Shown piece by piece: positions 58,495 through 64,000 of a stretch of DNA of 64,000 bases; within the stretch, counting starts at the first letter, position 1, and each line of letters begins with the position of its first letter. The position numbers were made by a program, and so were the translations under genes. Source of the DNA: Piscinibacter sp047600445 (GTDB taxonomy: Bacteria > Pseudomonadota > Gammaproteobacteria > Burkholderiales > Burkholderiaceae_C). The stretch spans positions 2,542,001-2,606,000 of the forward strand of contig NZ_JASGKT010000002.1 of NCBI RefSeq assembly GCF_047600445.1. Direction: 5' to 3'. A model generated the notes under the pieces. The model was not told the DNA's origin and did not search any database. It was given only the letters and a program-made list of their open reading frames with translations.

Positions 58495-59652
58495 TCAGGC
58501 CAGTTCTGCGGCCAGCGAGCCGGGGCCGAACAGGCGCGCATGCTCGCGCAGCGCGAATCGGTCGGTCATGCCGGCGATGTAGTCGACCACGGCCGCTTCC
58601 AGCGGGCGGCGCTCGCGGTGCGCGCCCGGCATTTCATCGGGCCGTTGCAGATAGGCCGTGAAGAGTTCACGGATCACCTGCTGTGCGGCGCGTGTCGTGC
58701 GCCAGACGCGCTCGTGGCGGTACAGGCGTTCGCGCAGGAAGGCCTGCAGTTCCCGCACCTGCGCCGCGGTGGCCTCGCTCATGCGCACCAGCGGCGGCGC
58801 GCGGCGTGCGGCCTCGGCGCTGTCGACGCCGTGCCGCTCGATCGCCGATGCGGTCGAGCGCACGGTGTCGTCGATCAGTTGCGCGATCAGGCCGCGCAGC
58901 AGCGTGTAGAGCAGGCGCCGCCCGGCCAGCCCGGGGTGCGCGGCCACCGCCTGCGCGTGCAGCCGCGCCAGCAGCGGCAGTTCCAGCAACTGTTCGTACG
59001 CCAGCAGGCCGGCGCGCACGCCGTCGTCGAGGTCGTGCGCGTTGTAGGCGATCGAGTCGGCGAGGTTCGCCAGTTGCGCCTCCAGGCTCGGCTGCGTGCG
59101 CTCCAGGAAGCGCCGGCCCACGCCGCCTGGCTCGTCTTCCTCCAGCGCCTGCGCGTGGCGGCGCGAGCAGTGCTTGAGGATGCCCTCGCGCGTCTCGAAG
59201 CACAGGTTCAAGCCCGGATGATCGGGGTAGCGCTCCTCGAGCAGGTCGACCACGCGCAGGCTCTGCAGGTTGTGCTCGAAACCGCCGGCGTCGGGCGCGG
59301 CGGTGCGGTAGGCCTCGTCGAGCGCGTCCTGCCCGGCGTGGCCGAAGGGCGTGTGGCCGAGGTCGTGCGCCAGCGAGATCGCCTCGCACAGATCTTCGTG
59401 CAGGCCGAGGCGGCGCGCCATCGAGCGCGCCATCTGCGCCACTTCGAGCGTGTGCGTCAGCCGCGTGCGGAACAGGTCTCCCTCGTGGTTGAGGAAGACC
59501 TGCGTCTTGTAGACCAGGCGGCGGAACGCCGTGCTGTGGACGATGCGGTCGCGGTCGCGCTGGAACTCGTTGCGGTGCGGGTCGGGCGCCAGCGCGTGAC
59601 GGCGCCCGCGCGAGCGTTCGGGCCGGCTGGCGCAGGACGCCAGCTCGTTCAT
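58495..59652 (-). CDS. dgt: dGTP triphosphohydrolase-like HD protein
   Basis: A 385-residue HD-domain enzyme cleaving dNTPs to nucleoside and triphosphate. The metal site is H67 (TRLTHTLEVAQ), H96-D97 (LAHDLGHTPFGH) and a later aspartate in LADSIAYNAHDLDDG. The N-terminal HRNEFQRDRDRIVHSTAFRRL is typical of the short dgt type. The ATG (59650-59652) overlaps the aroB stop (ATGA). The aroB-dgt pairing is usual in Betaproteobacteria. Confidence 0.92.
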   Translation of the reverse strand: MNELASCASRPERSRGRRHALAPDPHRNEFQRDRDRIVHSTAFRRLVYKTQVFLNHEGDLFRTRLTHTLEVAQMARSMARRLGLHEDLCEAISLAHDLGHTPFGHAGQDALDEAYRTAAPDAGGFEHNLQSLRVVDLLEERYPDHPGLNLCFETREGILKHCSRRHAQALEEDEPGGVGRRFLERTQPSLEAQLANLADSIAYNAHDLDDGVRAGLLAYEQLLELPLLARLHAQAVAAHPGLAGRRLLYTLLRGLIAQLIDDTVRSTASAIERHGVDSAEAARRAPPLVRMSEATAAQVRELQAFLRERLYRHERVWRTTRAAQQVIRELFTAYLQRPDEMPGAHRERRPLEAAVVDYIAGMTDRFALREHARLFGPGSLAAELA

Positions 59653-60743
59653 CCGACGCACTCGGCGATCACCGCGGTGACCGCCTCGTCGGGCACGGCG
59701 CGCATCGCCGCACGGCCCGGCGCTTCGATCACGACATAGCGGATCGCGCCGCCCTCGGTCTTCTTGTCGACGCGCATCAGGTCGAGCCAGCGCTCGCGGC
59801 CGAGATCGGGCGCACGCACCGGCAGGCCGACCCTGGCCACCAGCGCGCAAACGCGCTCAGCGTAGCCGGCATCGACGAGGCCGAACCGCTGCGACAGCCG
59901 CGCGGCCATCACCATGCCGCAGCCGACCGCCTCGCCGTGCAGCCACTCGCCGTAGCCGAGCCCGGCCTCGATCGCATGGCCGAAGGTGTGGCCGAAGTTG
60001 AGGATGGCGCGCAGGCCCTGCTCGCGCTCGTCGGCGCCGACCACCTGCGCCTTGATCTCGCACGAACGCTTGACGGCGTGCAGCAGCGCCGCGGGCCGCA
60101 GCGCGACCAGGTCGTCGGCGTTCTGCTCGATCCACTCGAAGAAGGCGTGGTCGGCGATCGGCCCGTACTTGATCACTTCGGCAAGCCCGGCGGCGATCTC
60201 GCGCCTGGGCAGCGTCGCCAGCGTGTCGAGATCGGCGACGACGCGCAGCGGTTGGTAGAACGCGCCGATCATGTTCTTGCCGAGCGGGTGGTTGATGGCG
60301 GTCTTGCCGCCCACCGATGAATCGACCTGTGCCAGCAGCGTGGTCGGCAATTGCACGAAGGGCACGCCACGCATGTAGCAGGCAGCCGCGAAGCCGGTCA
60401 TGTCGCCGACCACGCCGCCGCCGAGCGCATACAGCACGGTCTTGCGGTCGCAGCCCTGGCCCAGCAATGCGTCGAAGATGCGGTTGAGGGTGGCCCAGTC
60501 CTTGTGGACTTCGCCGTCGGGCAGTTCCACCACGTGCACGCGTTCATGCCGCGTGCGCAGCCGCTCGGCGAGGTCCGCCGCGTAGATCGGCGCCACGGTG
60601 GTGTTGGTGACCACCATCGCATCGCGCGAGCGCGGCAGGCCGTCGTAGCTGGCGCCGTCGCGCAGCAGGCCGGAACCGATCAGGATGTCGTAGCTGCGCT
60701 CCGCCAAGTCGATGCGGACGCGCTGCGTGGGCTGGGAACTCAT
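59649..60743 (-). CDS. aroB: 3-dehydroquinate synthase
   Basis: A 364-residue NAD- and metal-dependent enzyme, second step of the shikimate pathway. The signature ALGGGVVGDMTGFAAA, then QVDSSVGGKTAINHPLGKN, the metal-ligand glutamate in GLAEVIKYG, and NFGHTFGHAIE are all present. It lies 29 bases after aroK, and its stop overlaps the dgt start. Confidence 0.96.
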   Translation of the reverse strand: MSSQPTQRVRIDLAERSYDILIGSGLLRDGASYDGLPRSRDAMVVTNTTVAPIYAADLAERLRTRHERVHVVELPDGEVHKDWATLNRIFDALLGQGCDRKTVLYALGGGVVGDMTGFAAACYMRGVPFVQLPTTLLAQVDSSVGGKTAINHPLGKNMIGAFYQPLRVVADLDTLATLPRREIAAGLAEVIKYGPIADHAFFEWIEQNADDLVALRPAALLHAVKRSCEIKAQVVGADEREQGLRAILNFGHTFGHAIEAGLGYGEWLHGEAVGCGMVMAARLSQRFGLVDAGYAERVCALVARVGLPVRAPDLGRERWLDLMRVDKKTEGGAIRYVVIEAPGRAAMRAVPDEAVTAVIAECVG

Positions 60744-60772
60744 GCGCCGAGTTTAAGGCGCGGGCTAGCCCC

Positions 60773-61339
60773 TCACTGCCGCGGCGGATCGACCGGGGAA
60801 CGCGCCAAATGCGCAGGCAGAGCGCCGGCGAGCTCGAGCTGCATCAGCACCATGTTGACCAGCGTCGGCACCGAGGGGCGGCCGGTCTCGACGATGAAGT
60901 GCGCGCATTCGCGGTAGAGCGGATCGCGCACGGCGTACAGCTCGCGCAGCCGCGCCAGGGGATCCTTCACCTGCAGCAGCGGGCGGTGCGTGTCGTGGCG
61001 CAGCCGCCGGAACAGTTCTTCCGGCGTCGAGCGCAGGTAGATCACGATGCAACGCTCATGCAGGGCGCGGCGGTTCGCTTCGCGCAGGCAGGCGCCGCCG
61101 CCGGTGGCGATGACGCGCCCCTGCGGCACACGTGTCAGTTCGTCGATGACCTCTTCTTCGAGCGCCCGGAAGGGTGCCTCACCAACCCGCTCGAAAAGCG
61201 CGCGAATCGGCTCGCCCAGACGCTCCTCGATGACGGCGTCGGCATCGAGAAAGGACCACCCGAGCCGCCGGGCCAGTTGACGGCCGACGGTGGACTTGCC
61301 ACCGCCAGGCATCCCGACCAGAGCAAGGGGCAGCTGCAA
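60773..61339 (-). CDS. aroK: Shikimate kinase
   Basis: A 188-residue P-loop kinase of the shikimate pathway. Walker A is GMPGGGKST at residues 9-17, the shikimate-binding parts are LDADAVIEE and ATGGGACLRE, and the lid is HDTHRPLL. The preferred start is TTG at 61339: AGGAG lies 9 bases upstream, and the protein then opens just before the P-loop as usual. An upstream TTG at 61384 would add 15 atypical residues. aroB follows after 29 bases. Confidence 0.92.
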   Translation of the reverse strand: MQLPLALVGMPGGGKSTVGRQLARRLGWSFLDADAVIEERLGEPIRALFERVGEAPFRALEEEVIDELTRVPQGRVIATGGGACLREANRRALHERCIVIYLRSTPEELFRRLRHDTHRPLLQVKDPLARLRELYAVRDPLYRECAHFIVETGRPSVPTLVNMVLMQLELAGALPAHLARSPVDPPRQ

Positions 61340-61396
61340 TGCACCAGACTCCTGACGGCAGAGCCCTGCCCAAGGCCCTTTCAAGACATCAGCGCA

Positions 61397-62950
61397 TCAG
61401 TGCGGGTAGAGAACCAGCACACGCTGTGAATAGACGATGTTGTTGGGTGTCTTGAATTCCAGGCGGAAGAAGGTCGGCTGCGTTGTTGCCGTGCCAGTCC
61501 CCGCCCCGGCATTGCAGGCCGGAGCAACGTCGGAGCCACTGAGGTCGATCTGGATACTGAACAAGGTCGGAGGGAACCCACCGGTCAGTTGGTCGAGTAC
61601 CGGGGAACCCGTCTTGACCGTGACGTTGACACCCGCACTGGCGGAGGGCGCGGCGATGGTCGTGCCCGCCGCCACCGAGTGCGCGTTGGCGTCGGACAGG
61701 TACATCTCGAGCACCTGCTTGCAACTGCCATTCAACTGCACCTGGCTGATCGGCGTGCCCATTTCATCCACGGCGAAGTACGGGCCTTGCGCCATATTGA
61801 TCTGGATCGAATCGCTGACCACCTGCGTGTCGCCGATCCGGACCGATCCGACAACCGTCGCGATGCCGGTGGTGCCGCGCGGCTCCTGAACCTTGAAATC
61901 GACGGAGCAAGTGCCATTCGTCGTGGTGCATCCACCCAGCGTCGACGAGGCCACGACACCATAGTCCGTTCTGAAGTTCACCGCGACACCATCGGCCACG
62001 GGGTTGCCGAACTGATCGCGCACGTACGCAGTCACTTTGGTCTTGTCACCCGTCAGGTTGCCGTCGAGGTTGTACTTCTCGGCGACGATCTCGAAGCCCT
62101 CCGGCAGAACGATGTCGTTGCTGACGATCAACGTATCGGACTGGGTCTTGACGCTCGGCACCGCAACGGACACAGCCGTCACGACGACAGACGCAGGCTG
62201 CGTCCCGGAAGAAACCGTGACCGTCACCTGGCCGTTCGCGTTCGTCTGCGCAGACGTGGGCGAGATGGTCGCACCGCCACTGGCCGCGTTGATGGTGAAG
62301 TTCACCGTCGTCCCGTTGACCGGCGTGTTGCTCACATCCACGACCTTGAAAGTCAGGATCGCGGACTCGGACCTGCCGCTGCCGCCGGCACCCTTCACGA
62401 CGATCGCCGTGCCACTCGGCGTCGCTCCGACGAAGCTGATCGCCGCCGGCGTCGCGGCGATGCCACCGCCCGAACCCGCGGTGATCTCGATTGCTTTCGA
62501 CCCCGACAGCGTCGACGAGCCCAGTGCGGCGCTGGCCTTGACCGCCAACGCACCGGTGTTGGCGGCGTCGGACGAAGTGATGTCGACCGTCGCCACGCCC
62601 AATGCATCGGTCAGGGCCGTCCCCGAGGAGGGCGCGAACTTGAGCAGCGACGTTCCATCTTCGGTGAATTTCACCACGATGCCCGGGACCACGGACCCGC
62701 TCGAATCCCTCACCACGGCGGTGGCCTGAACGGTCTCGGTGCTCGTGATCTGGCTGGTGGCAACACCCGCGCGGGTCACCGAAACGCTGATGCCGGAGCT
62801 GCCGGAGCCGGAACCCCCGCCGCCACCGCCACCGCCGCCAGTTCCGCTACCGTTCCCGAACGGACTTCCACCCGATCCGCCACCGCCGCCGCCGCAAGCG
62901 GCCAGCGTCGCTGCACACAGAAGAATCCAGATTGCCTTGACCAGCTTCAT
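61397..62950 (-). CDS. Lipoprotein with glycine-rich linker and bacterial Ig-like domains
   Basis: A 517-residue predicted lipoprotein (signal AIWILLCAATLAAC, lipobox LAAC). An almost pure Gly/Ser spacer of about 35 residues follows. At least two to three Ig-like domains of the invasin/Big_1 kind come next, with repeats of the form TVQATAVVRDSSGSVVPG, KVVDVSNTPVNGTTVNF and KVTAYVRDQFGNPVADGV. The C-terminal 120 residues are different and contain two cysteine-bearing segments. It lies between pilQ and aroK, which are usually adjacent in this order. The role may be surface display or adhesion, possibly linked to pili; this is inference. Confidence 0.8.
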   Translation of the reverse strand: MKLVKAIWILLCAATLAACGGGGGGSGGSPFGNGSGTGGGGGGGGGSGSGSSGISVSVTRAGVATSQITSTETVQATAVVRDSSGSVVPGIVVKFTEDGTSLLKFAPSSGTALTDALGVATVDITSSDAANTGALAVKASAALGSSTLSGSKAIEITAGSGGGIAATPAAISFVGATPSGTAIVVKGAGGSGRSESAILTFKVVDVSNTPVNGTTVNFTINAASGGATISPTSAQTNANGQVTVTVSSGTQPASVVVTAVSVAVPSVKTQSDTLIVSNDIVLPEGFEIVAEKYNLDGNLTGDKTKVTAYVRDQFGNPVADGVAVNFRTDYGVVASSTLGGCTTTNGTCSVDFKVQEPRGTTGIATVVGSVRIGDTQVVSDSIQINMAQGPYFAVDEMGTPISQVQLNGSCKQVLEMYLSDANAHSVAAGTTIAAPSASAGVNVTVKTGSPVLDQLTGGFPPTLFSIQIDLSGSDVAPACNAGAGTGTATTQPTFFRLEFKTPNNIVYSQRVLVLYPH

Positions 62951-62992
62951 CGCGGGTACTCGCTCTCGTTCAGATGGTTAAGTCGGATCGCT

Positions 62993-64000
62993 TCAGAGCG
63001 AACCCGTTCGGTCGGTCACGACCTTGGGCGTGAGGAAGATCAGCAACTCGGTGCGCTCGGACGACTTGGTGGTCGTCTTGAACAGGTTGCCCAGCACCGG
63101 GATGTCGCCGAGGAACGGCACCTTGGTCACGTCGGTGCGATCGCTCTGCTCGAAGATGCCGCCGATCACCACCGTACCGCCGTTCTCCACCAGCACCTGC
63201 GTCTTGACGTGCTTGGTGTCGATCGCGAAGCCGGCGGCAGTGGCCTGGCCGACGCTGTCTTTGTTGACGTCCACGTCGAGGATCACACTGCCTTCCGGCG
63301 TGATCTGCGGCGTGACTTCCAGCTTCAGGTTGGCCTTGCGGAATTGCAGCGAGGTCGCGCCGCTCGAGGTCGCCACCTGGTACGGCAATTCCGTACCCTG
63401 CTCGATCAGCGCCTTGGTCTGGTCGGCCGTGACCACGCGCGGGCTCGACACCACCTTGCCGCGCCCATCCGCCTCGATCGCCGAGATCTCGAGGTTCAGG
63501 AAGCGGTTCGACGACGCGCCGAACAGCGACAGCGCAAACGACGCCGGGTTGTAGTTGTTCTGGCCGATCGCCGGCAACGAGACGAAGCTGGTGTCGTTGA
63601 AGTTCAACACGTCGGTCTGCACGGTCTGTCCGCCGACGGCGTTCATGTTGCCGCCCACGGTGACGCGGTTGTTGCCGCCCACGCTCCAGCCCGGCATGCC
63701 TCCGCGTATGCCGCGCATGTCGGTGGCGCCGAGCTTGACACCCAGCGAACGTCCGAAGTTGTCGTCGGCAATCACGATGCGCGCCTCGATCAGCACCTGC
63801 CGCACCGGGATGTCGATCTTGCCGATCATCATCTGGATCTCCTCGAGCTTCGAGGGGATGTCGCTGACGAAGAGCTGGTTGGTGCGGGTTTCGAAGATCA
63901 CGCTGCCGCGCGGCGAGAGGATCTTGGTGCCCGTGCCGCTACTGCCGCCGCTCTGGTTCTGGCCCGTGAGCCCATTGGCCACTTCCTCTGCCTTGGCGTA
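62993..64000 (-). CDS. pilQ: Type IV pilus secretin PilQ (5' part missing)
   Basis: The C-terminal 335 residues of the outer-membrane secretin that lets the pilus exit; the start lies beyond the right edge. Secretin features are QVLIEARIVIADDNFGRSLGVKLGA, SLPAIGQNNYNPASFALSLFG, the VDVNKDSVGQ and VLVENGGTVVIGGIFEQ strands, and the terminal FLGDIPVLGNLFKT ... ELLIFLTPKVV. The frame is open to base 64000. In related genomes it ends a pilMNOPQ operon. Confidence 0.95.
   Translation of the reverse strand, partial: YAKAEEVANGLTGQNQSGGSSGTGTKILSPRGSVIFETRTNQLFVSDIPSKLEEIQMMIGKIDIPVRQVLIEARIVIADDNFGRSLGVKLGATDMRGIRGGMPGWSVGGNNRVTVGGNMNAVGGQTVQTDVLNFNDTSFVSLPAIGQNNYNPASFALSLFGASSNRFLNLEISAIEADGRGKVVSSPRVVTADQTKALIEQGTELPYQVATSSGATSLQFRKANLKLEVTPQITPEGSVILDVDVNKDSVGQATAAGFAIDTKHVKTQVLVENGGTVVIGGIFEQSDRTDVTKVPFLGDIPVLGNLFKTTTKSSERTELLIFLTPKVVTDRTGSL

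Overview
The window is GC-rich, densely packed bacterial chromosome with short operons and many 4-base ATGA stop/start overlaps. Gene content points to Burkholderiales (Betaproteobacteria), probably the Comamonadaceae/Sphaerotilaceae side. The evidence is the hrcA-nadK-recN-rapZ order, the pilQ ... aroK-aroB-dgt ... gltB-gltD order, a Bug-type solute receptor, and an in-frame copy of a palindromic repeat of a kind I associate with this order (inside xdhC). Assignments come from reading motifs and context; no database search was run.

Bases 1-15314 form a purine-base catabolism region. An adenine-deaminase-type protein (cut by the left edge) is translationally coupled to a Rieske oxygenase. A minus-strand operon encodes a LysR regulator, guanine deaminase and a BMP-type nucleoside/purine ABC importer, and ends at a strong terminator. 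Divergent from it is xdhABC. Together these take up adenine and guanine, deaminate them to hypoxanthine and xanthine, and oxidise those to urate. A GSU2403-like nucleotidyltransferase with a nested palindrome at its promoter sits inside the region, and a Crp/Fnr regulator with an FNR-like box closes it.

Bases 15463-21603 are an aldarate/glycerate region on the minus strand: HpcH/HpaI aldolase, glucarate dehydratase, Bug receptor, FadR-type GntR regulator, glycerate 2-kinase and hydroxypyruvate isomerase. Matching operator-like sites lie in front of the GntR gene and the Bug gene. The tartronate semialdehyde reductase expected in this route is absent here. Bases 21658-23876 hold two multihaem c cytochromes with no dehydrogenase partner and a small tautomerase. 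Bases 24016-27166 hold a tightly coupled trio: FecR-domain exported protein, membrane sensor with a haem motif, and Ser/Thr kinase.

At 27202-27532 on the minus strand is a tRNA-Ile(CAU) gene interrupted just before its anticodon by a 254-base group I intron; P3, P4, P6, P7, P8 and P9 can be drawn from the sequence. Bases 27595-31699 are a copper-handling cluster: His-rich small protein, TolC-like lipoprotein, Tat-exported multicopper oxidase, cupredoxin, CusF-like protein. Bases 31708-35602 are an alpha/beta hydrolase, metallo-beta-lactamase-fold protein and short-chain dehydrogenase in one overlapping operon, divergent from a LysR regulator.

Bases 35619-43880 are housekeeping: hrcA, nadK, recN, rapZ, a Lon-N-domain protein, mutY and a dynamin-like GTPase. 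Bases 44027-51077 carry gltBD with a good sigma-70-like promoter, preceded by a RAYT-like protein that lacks the expected catalytic residues. Bases 51182-58386 are the minor-pilin operon pilE-fimT-pilV-pilW-pilX-pilY1. Bases 58495-64000 are dgt-aroB-aroK, an Ig-like-domain lipoprotein not normally found there, and the 3' part of pilQ.
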